From positions 1 through 7,754 of the forward strand of contig DATIDP010000008.1 in NCBI GenBank assembly GCA_035456265.1: DNA of 7,754 nucleotides, given 5' to 3'. This DNA is from DASUPK01 sp035456265. GTDB taxonomy: Bacteria; Actinomycetota; Thermoleophilia; Solirubrobacterales; 70-9. Below are positions 1 through 6,680 of the stretch, piece by piece. How positions within the stretch are numbered: position 1 is the first letter of the stretch; each line of letters opens with the position of its first letter. The position numbers and the translations under genes are program-made. The notes beneath the pieces are model-generated. The model made no database searches. It saw nothing but the letters and a program-made list of their open reading frames with translations, and had not been told where the DNA came from.

Positions 1-461
1 ATCTCACCGGCGTCGCTGAGGATCGGTATGAGCGTCCCGATCGCCGTGGTGGCCATGGCCGAGCCCGTGTAGAGGAAGGAGAGGATGATCCCCGCCGCCG
101 CGAGCGCCCCGCCGATTCCGTAGGCGAGCGCGAGCGAGAGCGCCCAGCCCGCCGCGGCGAGCTCGAGCGGCCGGCCCTTGATCCGCTCGAAGTCGATCTC
201 ATAGCCCGCGAAGAAGAAGAGCATTCCCAGGCCCAGGTCGCCGAGCAGCGAGGTGGTGGGGTCGAGCGCGGCGATGTCGAAGCCCTGCGGTCCGATGACG
301 ATCCCGAGAAGGAGCTCAACCACGACGACGGGGATGGTCAGCCTGGGCGACAGCGCGAGCACGATCACCCCGGCCACGGCGGCCGCGATGACGATGACGA
401 GGGCGGACGTCTCGTCGACGCCAGCGGCCACCGCCATCGCGCCTAGCGGCAACTGAACCAT
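1..461 (-). CDS. Cation:proton antiporter (CPA2/Kef-type), N-terminal part
   Basis: The minus strand encodes the first 153 residues of a multi-span membrane protein; the C-terminal part lies beyond the window. It reads as a monovalent cation:H+ antiporter of the Na+/H+ exchanger (CPA2) fold, expected in the inner membrane to exchange Na+ or K+ for protons. Support comes from the hydrophobic segment at residues 18-37, the LTIPVVVVELLLGIVIGPQG stretch at 41-60 (the usual 'iP.vvgellaGiilGP' signature of the family), LGLGMLFFFAGYEIDFERI at 76-94, and TTAIGTLIPILSDAGE at 138-153. Ion specificity cannot be told from this portion. The ATG at 461 is the first in frame; a second ATG at 437 is an alternative, and neither has a convincing Shine-Dalgarno sequence. 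It lies 44 bp downstream of the LtrA gene on the same strand, so co-transcription is likely. Confidence 0.87.
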   Translation of the reverse strand, partial: MVQLPLGAMAVAAGVDETSALVIVIAAAVAGVIVLALSPRLTIPVVVVELLLGIVIGPQGFDIAALDPTTSLLGDLGLGMLFFFAGYEIDFERIKGRPLELAAAGWALSLALAYGIGGALAAAGIILSFLYTGSAMATTAIGTLIPILSDAGE

Positions 462-505
462 CGCTCGGACTCTAGGCCGGACCCCGGCTCGAACTCAGCC
501 GGTGG
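462..505. other. Short intergenic gap between LtrA and antiporter genes
   Basis: These 44 bp separate two same-strand genes. They contain only a small GC inverted repeat (GCCGG at 476-480, CCGGC at 484-488, 3-nt loop) and no T-tract. It is too weak to call a terminator, which fits read-through from LtrA into the antiporter gene. Confidence 0.4.
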
Positions 506-1693
506 CTACGTCCCGGGTGCCTCGTCGCCGTGCCGAACCCGCGCCCGGCCCTCGCCGTAGACACGCGTCTCGTACGAGATCATCGCCCAGAGCAGCACGT
601 TGAGCACGACCAGCATCGCCAGCGCAGAGAGCTCGGTCGCCACCGGAAAGAGCGCGAAGAGGAGCAGAGCGAGAGCGAACCTGTGCCGGTTGACCGTTCG
701 GATGTGCCGGTAGCGGAAAGCGACCAGGCCGAGCAAATAGACGGCCACGCCTCCGACGAGGGCGAACGCGGGGACGTCATCGAGGGGGTCGGTCGGATGT
801 CCCAGGGCTTTCTTCAGGCCCAGCGCAAGCAGGATGACCCCGGCGACGAGGAGGAAGTGGATGTAGGAGTAGGAGTCCCGCGCCAGCTCGTTGCGCACCT
901 TCCCCTCGGGCGCGCGCATCAACCGCCGTGCCGAGACCAGCGCGGCGATGTCGAAGTAGACCCACCAGAGTGCCGCCACCACCCCGATCCCCAGCGCCGC
1001 CGCGGCGGTGATCCCCCAGGTGAGATGGCTTCCGGCGCCGAGCCCGATCGCGACGATGGACTCCCCGAGGGCGATGATCACGATCAGCCCGTGGCGCTCG
1101 GCGAAGTGGCCGGGCACCAGGTGCCAGCCCTCCGAGCCGAACAGGTACGGCTCACCCATATCGAGGACGAGCGCCACCCCCCAGACCGCCGCCTGCAGCC
1201 CGGGGTCGAGGAAGGAGCCCGCCACCAGCAGCACCACGCCGATCGCCGTCCCGATCCCCAAGCCGGTCACGGAGCGCCGGAAGCTGGGATCGTCGCGGCC
1301 GGCGATCGCGAGCAGGGAGATCTGCGCGAAGCGCACGGCGCCGTAAGCGAGAGCGAATTCAGTCCCGAGCCCACCGAACGCCTCCGGCACGCAGATAGCG
1401 GCGATCAGGAAGCCGGCCATCGCGGCGAAGAGCGCAATCCGGACACCGCCCTCCTCCGGGTCGACGACGCTCGTCAGCCACGCGTAAGCCGTCCACGACC
1501 ACCAGAGCAGGGCGAGAACCAGCATGCCTTGACCGAGCCCCTCCCAGGTCGTGTGGTGCGACATCAGCGTCGTGCACTGCGTGATCGCCAGCACGAAGAC
1601 CAGGTCGAAGAAGAGCTCGAGGGGCAGCACCCGGTCCTCCTGCCGGAGGGTCGCCCCAAGCCTCAGCCGCTGTGCCTCGCTCCCTGTCTCCAC
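506..1693 (-). CDS. Low temperature requirement protein A (LtrA) family membrane protein
   Basis: This 395-residue, very hydrophobic protein has the length and hallmarks of the LtrA family (named from Listeria monocytogenes; biochemical function unknown). Near the N-terminus is ELFFDLVFVLAITQ (residues 26-39), the family signature, and in the middle FAERHGLIVIIALGESIVAIG-like sequence (about 198-217). Many hydrophobic segments follow one another (for example 52-72, 86-102, 145-160, 203-219, 226-247, 279-292, 307-327, 338-370), so it is an integral membrane protein. The tail is short and charged. I chose the GTG at 1693 because no in-frame ATG lies close and the family motif begins about 25 residues later; a much longer open frame continues upstream but only as antisense to other genes. 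The start abuts a perfect inverted repeat. It is probably the first gene of a two-gene unit with the antiporter downstream. Confidence 0.88.
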   Translation of the reverse strand: METGSEAQRLRLGATLRQEDRVLPLELFFDLVFVLAITQCTTLMSHHTTWEGLGQGMLVLALLWWSWTAYAWLTSVVDPEEGGVRIALFAAMAGFLIAAICVPEAFGGLGTEFALAYGAVRFAQISLLAIAGRDDPSFRRSVTGLGIGTAIGVVLLVAGSFLDPGLQAAVWGVALVLDMGEPYLFGSEGWHLVPGHFAERHGLIVIIALGESIVAIGLGAGSHLTWGITAAAALGIGVVAALWWVYFDIAALVSARRLMRAPEGKVRNELARDSYSYIHFLLVAGVILLALGLKKALGHPTDPLDDVPAFALVGGVAVYLLGLVAFRYRHIRTVNRHRFALALLLFALFPVATELSALAMLVVLNVLLWAMISYETRVYGEGRARVRHGDEAPGT

Positions 1694-1715
1694 TGGCCCA
1701 TCGTGCCATGGGCCA
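1694..1715. promoter_or_regulatory. Perfect 8-bp inverted repeat touching the LtrA start codon
   Basis: TGGCCCAT (1694-1701) and ATGGGCCA (1708-1715) are exact reverse complements separated by 6 bases. The repeat lies directly 5' of the GTG start of the LtrA gene, within the 105-bp divergent spacer (1694-1798). It could be a dimeric repressor site, or an RNA hairpin covering the ribosome entry region of the minus-strand transcript. A second, weaker dyad (CCCCA 1731-1735, TGGGG 1745-1749) lies close by. The symmetry is seen directly; the role is inference. I found no convincing -35/-10 pair for either direction in the spacer. Confidence 0.4.
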
Positions 1716-1798
1716 AGCCCTGACGGGCAGCCCCACGGAATCTCTGGGGTTTGCACGGATGAGAGCCCTCGATCCACGGCATATCGTCGGCGGCTCAG

Positions 1799-3001
1799 AT
1801 GGCGACCGAGGTTGCAGAGAGCGCGTCGCACCGCGACGGTCGGGTCGCGCCGGGCTTCGAGGAGGTGCGGGCCGAGTTCGACCGCAATTTCGCCGAGCGC
1901 GGCGAGATCGGCGCCGCCGTCGCCGCGTACTGGCTGGGCGAGAAGGTGGTCGACCTGTGGGGCGGCCGCCGCACGCCCACCGGCCCGGAACCGTGGAACG
2001 AGGACACGCTGGTGCTCGTCAACTCGACCACCAAGGGCCTTGCAGCGATGACGATCGCCGTTGCCAACTCGCGCGGCTGGATCGACTACGAGGCCCCGAT
2101 CGCCGAGTACTGGCCCGACTTCGCCCAGAACGGAAAGGGCGCGGTCACCGTGCGACAGCTGCTCAGCCACGAAGCGGGCCTGGTCTGGATCGACGAGCAG
2201 GTGCACTTCGAGGACCTCCGTGACCTCGACCGGATCTCCGAAGTGCTCGCCCGGCAGAAGCCGGCTTGGGAGCCGGGGACGCGGCACGGATACCACGCGA
2301 TGACGATCGGGCTCTACATGCAGGAGCTGATCCGCCATGTCGATCCGGCCCACCGCACCCTCGGCCGGTTCTTCGCCGAGGAGATCGCGCGTCCCCTTGA
2401 GATCGAGTTCTACATCGGGCTCCCGCCCGAGATTCCCGAGGAACGGCTCGCCCAGCTGAGGGTCTTCTCTCCGAGACGCTCCATCCGCGCGCTTCCTTCG
2501 GTTCCCAAGGGATACGTGATGCGAATTCTGTGGCCGTGGTCGCTGCTGCGAAGGTCGATGCTCTTCGCCGACGTGGATCCGGGCGACCGCCGCTGGCTCG
2601 AGGTCGAGGTCCCGGCGGGCAACGGCGTGGGGAGCGCGCGTGCGATCGCGCGGGCCTATTCGGCGTTCGCGGAAGGTGGGGCGGAGCTCGGTATCGCCCC
2701 CGCGACGCTCGCGAGCCTGACGGAGGTCATCGACGTCGAGCGTCAGAGGGATGAGGTGATGGGCGTGCCGAGCTGGATGTCGCTGGGCTTCCTCAGACCG
2801 GGACCGGGACCGGAGTGGGGCTCCAGCCGGCGCGCCTTCGGTACGCCGGGCGCTGGCGGCTCCTTCGGCTTCGCCGATCCCGACGCGCGGCTCGGCTTCG
2901 CCTACGTGATGAACAACATGGAGTACTACATGTTCGATGACCCGCGCGAGAAGGCCCTTCGGGATGCCGTCTACCGCGCCATCCGACGGATCTCGGACTG
3001 A
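1799..3001 (+). CDS. Serine hydrolase, beta-lactamase/EstB (COG1680) family
   Basis: A 400-residue protein of the class C beta-lactamase-like serine hydrolases (esterases, D-aminopeptidases and lactonases share this fold). The nucleophile motif S-T-T-K is at residues 76-79 in the context LVNSTTKGLAAM, and RQLLSHEAGL (119-128) is the typical next block. WEPGTRHGYHAMTIG (157-171) supplies the catalytic tyrosine, probably Y165. The third active-site block is FGTPGAGGSFGFADP (347-361). In relatives the third position of that block is usually His, and here it is Thr349. No signal peptide is visible; the N-terminus is charged, so a cytoplasmic location is likely, unlike true secreted beta-lactamases. 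The natural substrate cannot be inferred. The ATG at 1799 gives a family-like N-terminus, though its Shine-Dalgarno is poor. The 3' end overlaps the following metal ATPase gene. Confidence 0.88.
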   Translation: MATEVAESASHRDGRVAPGFEEVRAEFDRNFAERGEIGAAVAAYWLGEKVVDLWGGRRTPTGPEPWNEDTLVLVNSTTKGLAAMTIAVANSRGWIDYEAPIAEYWPDFAQNGKGAVTVRQLLSHEAGLVWIDEQVHFEDLRDLDRISEVLARQKPAWEPGTRHGYHAMTIGLYMQELIRHVDPAHRTLGRFFAEEIARPLEIEFYIGLPPEIPEERLAQLRVFSPRRSIRALPSVPKGYVMRILWPWSLLRRSMLFADVDPGDRRWLEVEVPAGNGVGSARAIARAYSAFAEGGAELGIAPATLASLTEVIDVERQRDEVMGVPSWMSLGFLRPGPGPEWGSSRRAFGTPGAGGSFGFADPDARLGFAYVMNNMEYYMFDDPREKALRDAVYRAIRRISD

Positions 3002-4910
3002 GCGCATCCGCAGGGGCGGATCCCTCGTTCGCCGAAGATTCGGCACCCTGCGCTCCCGGGCGACCTCGCTTGGGATCTCCGAGACGTACGTCGTCGTCGG
3101 GCTGATCCTCTTCGCTCTCGCGCTCGGCGGCGTGATCCACATCTTCGAACCCGGCGACGCGGGGGACAAGGTCTGGGCCGTGGCGATCGTGCTGACGCTG
3201 ATCCCACTGAGCTGGTCAGTGCTGCGGAGCCTGATGCGGGGGGACGTCGGGGTCGATGCGATCGCGCTGGTGGCGATGGTCGGGGCGCTGGTGCTCGGCG
3301 AGTACCTGGCCGGGGCGGTGATCGCCCTGATGCTGAGCGGAGGGAACGCCCTCGAGGCCGCAGCGGGGCGCCGGGCCCGTCGCGAGCTGACGGCGCTGCT
3401 GGAGCGCGCCCCGCGCATCGCGCACCGGCGCCGAGGCGAGAAGCTCGAGGAGGTCCCTGTGGAGGAGATCGGCGTCGGGGACCGGATCCTGGTGCGGGCG
3501 GGCGAGGTCATTCCGGTCGATGGCGCGGTGCAGAGCGAGCACGCGGTGATCGACGAGTCGACCCTGACCGGAGAGCCATTGCCCATCGAACGCCCGCGAG
3601 GGACGACGGTCTCGAGCGGCACGCTCAACGCGGGCGACGCCTTCGATCTGCGCGCGACGAGAACGGCGTCCGAGAGCGCCTATGCGGGCATCGTCCGGCT
3701 GGTCCAGGAGGCAGAGCGCCAGCGGGCGCCGTTCGTTCGCATGGCGGACCGCTACGCGGCGATCCTGCTGCCGGTCACGCTCGCGGTGGCCGGGGCGGCC
3801 TGGGCGTTGAGCGGCGATCCGGTTCGCGCGCTCGCTGTGCTCGTCGTGGCGACGCCCTGTCCACTCATCCTGGCCGCTCCGGTGGCGTTGATCTCCGGCG
3901 TCTCGCGCGCCGCACGCCGTGGCGTGATCGCCAAGGGCGGCGGCACGATCGAGAAGCTGGGGCGGGCGCGCACGGTCCTCTTCGACAAGACCGGGACGCT
4001 CACCCACGGTCGTCCCGAGATCCAGTGGGTGCGCAGCGTTGATGGGCTCAGCTCCGAGGACGTCCTGAGATTCGGAGCCTCGGTCGATCAGCTCTCGGCC
4101 CACGTCCTGGCGGAGGCCCTGGTTCACGGAGCCGAAGCCCGCGGTCTGGAGCTCGCCTTTCCCGAGGAGGTCGTGGAGGAGCCCGGCCAGGGGATCGAGG
4201 GGCAGGTGGCCGGCCATCGCGTCGCGGTCGGGAGCGGGGACTGGCTGCGTCGGCGCGGGTACTCGGGAGTGACGGAGACGGCGGAGCTGTTCGATGGCTC
4301 GGGCGAGCCCGGGCTGGCCCGCGTGCTGGTCGGCGTCGACGGCGAACTCGCCGGCGCGATCCTGATGGCGGACCGGCTGCGGGACGATGCGGGCGAGCTG
4401 ACGGCGAGCCTGCGGACGGCCGGAATCGAGCATGTCGCGCTTGTGACCGGGGACCAGCGGGCGGTCGGCGAGGCAGTGGGCAGGTCGGTCGGGGTGGATC
4501 GTGTCTTCGCCGAATGCTCGCCCGAGGAGAAGATCGACGTCGTGCGCAAGGCACGCGAGCTCACCGGCGAGGGCGGGGTGGTGATGGTCGGCGACGGCGT
4601 CAACGACGCGCCCGCGCTGGCCCTGGCAGACGTCGGCATCGCGATGGGGGGCGTGGGGGCAACCGTCTCCTCCGAGACGGCGGATGCGGTCATCGCCGTC
4701 GACCGGGTGGACCGGGTCGCCGATGCAATCCGCATCGGCCGCCGGTCGCTGCGGATCGCGCGGGAGAGCGTCCTGGCCGGCCTCGGCCTCAGCTTCGTCG
4801 CAATGGGCTTTGCGGCCCTCGGCTACATCCCACCCGTGGCCGGAGCGTTGCTGCAAGAGGGGATCGACGTTGCGGTGATCCTGAACGCGCTGCGAGCCCT
4901 CCGCGACTGA
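2964..4910 (+). CDS. P1B-type heavy-metal ATPase, probable P1B-5 subclass
   Basis: An ATP-driven transition-metal exporter of the inner membrane, 648 residues from this start. In order: an Arg-rich N-terminal tail without a CxxC metal-binding domain; four hydrophobic segments (about 40-135); the actuator domain with T202-G203-E204; a membrane pair containing T297-P298-C299-P300; the phosphorylation motif D341-KTGTLT; GDGVND at 543-548; and a final membrane pair ending in Q631-E-G-I-D635...N641-A-L-R. TPC in TM4 with QExxDxxxIxNALR in the last helix is, from memory of the subclass definitions, the P1B-5 signature (Nia-type, linked to Ni/Fe). The usual HP dipeptide of the nucleotide-binding domain reads H380-V381. 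ATG 2964 has AGAAGG nine bases upstream and overlaps the serine hydrolase by 38 bp; ATG 2937 is the alternative (657 residues). The downstream hemerythrin-like gene supports the subclass call. Metal specificity remains open. Confidence 0.9.
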   Translation: MPSTAPSDGSRTERIRRGGSLVRRRFGTLRSRATSLGISETYVVVGLILFALALGGVIHIFEPGDAGDKVWAVAIVLTLIPLSWSVLRSLMRGDVGVDAIALVAMVGALVLGEYLAGAVIALMLSGGNALEAAAGRRARRELTALLERAPRIAHRRRGEKLEEVPVEEIGVGDRILVRAGEVIPVDGAVQSEHAVIDESTLTGEPLPIERPRGTTVSSGTLNAGDAFDLRATRTASESAYAGIVRLVQEAERQRAPFVRMADRYAAILLPVTLAVAGAAWALSGDPVRALAVLVVATPCPLILAAPVALISGVSRAARRGVIAKGGGTIEKLGRARTVLFDKTGTLTHGRPEIQWVRSVDGLSSEDVLRFGASVDQLSAHVLAEALVHGAEARGLELAFPEEVVEEPGQGIEGQVAGHRVAVGSGDWLRRRGYSGVTETAELFDGSGEPGLARVLVGVDGELAGAILMADRLRDDAGELTASLRTAGIEHVALVTGDQRAVGEAVGRSVGVDRVFAECSPEEKIDVVRKARELTGEGGVVMVGDGVNDAPALALADVGIAMGGVGATVSSETADAVIAVDRVDRVADAIRIGRRSLRIARESVLAGLGLSFVAMGFAALGYIPPVAGALLQEGIDVAVILNALRALRD

Positions 4911-4931
4911 TCCCTGCGTACCCTGCCTCGG

Positions 4932-5363
4932 ATGAAGCGGAGCGCCGCCCTGAAGCCTCTGTCACGGGACCACCATCAGGCGCTGGTCGCGGCGCAGCGC
5001 CTGCGCCGCGCGGAATCGGTCGCGGAGGCCGCCCCGCTGTTCCTCGAGTTCTGGGACGAGCACGGCCGAAATCACTTTCAGGTCGAGGAGGAGGTCCTGC
5101 TGCCGACCTGGGCCGAACACGGCCCGCATGACCACCCAGCCGTGGTTCGCGTGCTCACGGACCACGTCGCGATCCGACGGGACGCCGCGCGGGTCCGGGG
5201 CGGCGAGGCGAGCCTCGAGGACCTGCATGAGCTTGGGGGACGCCTCGATCGCCACGTCCGCTTCGAGGAGAAGGAGCTGTTCCCGTTGATCGAGCGGACG
5301 CTCGACGAGCCGTCGCAGCAGCGGCTGGCGCGTGAGGTCCTCGCCGCGGAGGAGCGCGGCTAG
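4932..5363 (+). CDS. Hemerythrin-like (HHE) domain protein
   Basis: A 143-residue soluble, mostly helical protein that is one hemerythrin-like domain. The expected metal ligands are visible: H14/H15 in LSRDHHQAL, H48-x3-E52 in HFQVEEEVLLP, H78 in LTDHVAIR and H108-x3-E112 in RHVRFEEKELFP. This is the HHE arrangement that forms a non-heme di-iron site binding O2 or sensing iron or redox state. There is no signal peptide or membrane segment, so it should be cytoplasmic. It starts 21 bp after the ATPase stop with no good Shine-Dalgarno, which suggests co-transcription and perhaps translation coupled to the pump. Some P1B-5 ATPases carry such a domain at their C-terminus, so this may act as the separate sensor or regulatory partner of the upstream pump. 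That link is inference. Confidence 0.88.
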   Translation: MKRSAALKPLSRDHHQALVAAQRLRRAESVAEAAPLFLEFWDEHGRNHFQVEEEVLLPTWAEHGPHDHPAVVRVLTDHVAIRRDAARVRGGEASLEDLHELGGRLDRHVRFEEKELFPLIERTLDEPSQQRLAREVLAAEERG

Positions 5364-5369
5364 GCCAGC

Positions 5370-5534
5370 TCAGTCGGTCTGGTCGTGCCCGTGTTCGCCC
5401 ATCCGCTCGAACACGGAGTCGAGCCCCTCCGCGGGCAGCTTCTCCAGCAGCGGTAGGTAGTCCGACTTCGACGGTGACGGGCGGCTGCTCGCGCGGGCGA
5501 TCGCGTCCTGGTTGATGGGGGTAGGGTCGCCGGG
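5370..5534 (-). pseudogene. Coding-like frame without start codon (possible small gene remnant)
   Basis: On the minus strand a frame ending in TGA at 5370-5372 reads 54 residues back to 5534, including PTPINQDAIARASS, then YLPLLEKLPAEGLDSVFERM and the tail GEHGHDQTD. Over the last 30 codons, 28 end in G or C while second positions are AT-rich, the usual pattern of real genes in this DNA. No ATG, GTG or TTG occurs in frame, either here or further back where the frame runs antisense into the flavoprotein gene. A GTG at 5544 opens a different frame, so one early frameshift could reconnect it. It may be a decayed small gene, a gene with a rare start, or chance. I do not recognise the peptide. Confidence 0.3.
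5389..5416. terminator. Inverted repeat after the hemerythrin gene, possible terminator
   Basis: CCGTGTTCG (5389-5397) and CGAACACGG (5408-5416) are exact reverse complements around a 10-base loop, 25 bases after the stop of the hemerythrin-like gene. No T-run follows on either strand, so this is not a classic intrinsic terminator; a factor-dependent terminator, transcript-end hairpin or protein-binding site are alternatives. It also falls inside the coding-like minus-strand frame. Confidence 0.3.
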
Positions 5535-6674
5535 ATGGCGACACGGATACTCGTGCTGGGGGCGGGGTTCGGCGGCCTGGAGCTGGCCACGATCCTTTCG
5601 GAGGAGCTCGGCGAAGACGCCGATGTGATCCTGATCGACAAGGGTGATGCCTTCATCTTCGGATTCTCGAAGCTCGACGTGATGTTCGGGCGGCAGACTC
5701 CCGAGGCGGTTCGCATCCCCTACCGCGACTTCACCAAGTCCGGCGTGCGGTTCGCAACCGAGACGGTCACGGCGATCGATCCGGTGCAGCGCGGAGTGAG
5801 GACCAACGCCGGCGAGTACGAAGCCGAAGTCCTCGTGGTGGCACTTGGTGCGGACTACGAACTCGAGGCCACCCCCGGGCTAGAGGAGGCGGGCAGCGAG
5901 TTCTACTCGGTCGCAGGCGCGGAGCGTGCGCGGGAGGTCCTTTCGGACTTCTCCGAAGGGCGGGCCGTCATCGGCGTCTGCGGGGCGCCGTTCAAGTGCC
6001 CGCCGGCGCCCAGCGAGGCCGCCCTGCTCCTCCATGATCACCTTGCGCGCCGGGGCGTTCGCGAGCACTGCGAGATCACCTTCCTGGTGCCGCTCCCGAG
6101 CCCCGTGCCTCCCTCTCCGGAGACCTCCGAGGCCCTGCTCGAGGCCTTCGCCGAGCGGAACATCGAGTTCGTCCCGGAGGCGCGCATCGGCTCCCTGGAC
6201 GAGGACCGCAACGTGGCAGTGCTCAAGGACGGGCGAGAGTTCGCCTTCGACCTCTTCCTTGGGGTTCCGAAGCATCGTGCTCCCGACGTCGTTCTCGAGT
6301 CGGGGATGGCGGAAGAAGGGTATGTCCCGGTGGAGTCGAGCACGCTCAGGACCCGCTTCCCGGGCGTCTATGCGGTCGGCGACGTCGCGACGGCGGGGGT
6401 CCCCAAAGCCGGGGTGTTCGCAGAGGGAGCGGCGCGCGTCGTGGCCGCCGAGATAGTCGCTGAGGTTCGCGGGGGAGAGGAGCCCGCGGGCTACGACGGG
6501 CGCGGCTCGTGCTACGTCGAATTCGGTGGGGGCCGGGTCGGTCGCGTCGACGTGGACTTCCTCTCCGGCCCTAAGCCGACCGGGAGATTTCAGGCTCCCT
6601 CCAGCGCCTTCGTCACGGAGAAGAAGAACTTTGGCTCGAGCAGGCGCGCCCGTTGGTTCGGCTCAGGCGGCTAG
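5535..6674 (+). CDS. FAD-dependent oxidoreductase, sulfide:quinone oxidoreductase-like
   Basis: A 379-residue flavoprotein with two dinucleotide-binding regions. The N-terminal GAGFGG (9-14) in ILVLGAGFGGLELA binds FAD, and the C-terminal FPGVYAVGDVATAGVPKAGV (275-294) is the second FAD block of the NDH-2/SQR group. C149-GAPFK-C155-PPAPSEA matches the cysteine-containing block of sulfide:quinone oxidoreductases and flavocytochrome c sulfide dehydrogenases. C326 in GSCYVEFGGG lies where the second redox cysteine is expected, so a C155/C326 pair could accept sulfide electrons and pass them via FAD to quinone at the membrane. The end FVTEKKNFGSSRRARWFG is typical of this group. There is no signal peptide. 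The ATG at 5535 has AGGG eight bases upstream. Other small-molecule or quinone reductase roles are possible; substrate is not proven. Its stop is 6 bp before efp, suggesting one transcript. Confidence 0.82.
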   Translation: MATRILVLGAGFGGLELATILSEELGEDADVILIDKGDAFIFGFSKLDVMFGRQTPEAVRIPYRDFTKSGVRFATETVTAIDPVQRGVRTNAGEYEAEVLVVALGADYELEATPGLEEAGSEFYSVAGAERAREVLSDFSEGRAVIGVCGAPFKCPPAPSEAALLLHDHLARRGVREHCEITFLVPLPSPVPPSPETSEALLEAFAERNIEFVPEARIGSLDEDRNVAVLKDGREFAFDLFLGVPKHRAPDVVLESGMAEEGYVPVESSTLRTRFPGVYAVGDVATAGVPKAGVFAEGAARVVAAEIVAEVRGGEEPAGYDGRGSCYVEFGGGRVGRVDVDFLSGPKPTGRFQAPSSAFVTEKKNFGSSRRARWFGSGG

Positions 6675-6680
6675 CCTTTC

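Noticed and set aside
476..488. GCCGG-acc-CCGGC hairpin as terminator of the LtrA gene
   Set aside because: Only five pairs, no T-tract, and such short GC dyads are common by chance in this sequence.
530..1723. 397-residue plus-strand ORF opposite the LtrA gene
   Set aside because: Charged, repetitive composition without motifs; the opposite strand encodes a clear LtrA protein.
1751..1785. TTGCAC and CATATC as a -35/-10 promoter pair before the serine hydrolase
   Set aside because: The spacing is about 23 bp, too long for a normal promoter, and both hexamers are weak matches.
1694..3628. Minus-strand open frame continuing far upstream of the LtrA start, giving a 1040-residue ORF
   Set aside because: Its N-terminal two thirds is Arg/Pro/Ser-rich and antisense to the serine hydrolase and ATPase genes; only the LtrA part has family motifs.
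3216..4856. 546-residue minus-strand ORF
   Set aside because: It is antisense to the ATPase gene, has low-complexity composition and no recognisable domain; long stop-free antisense frames are expected at this GC content.
4514..5131. 205-residue plus-strand ORF bridging the ATPase and hemerythrin genes
   Set aside because: Arg/Gly/Pro-rich translation in a shifted frame of two well-supported genes.
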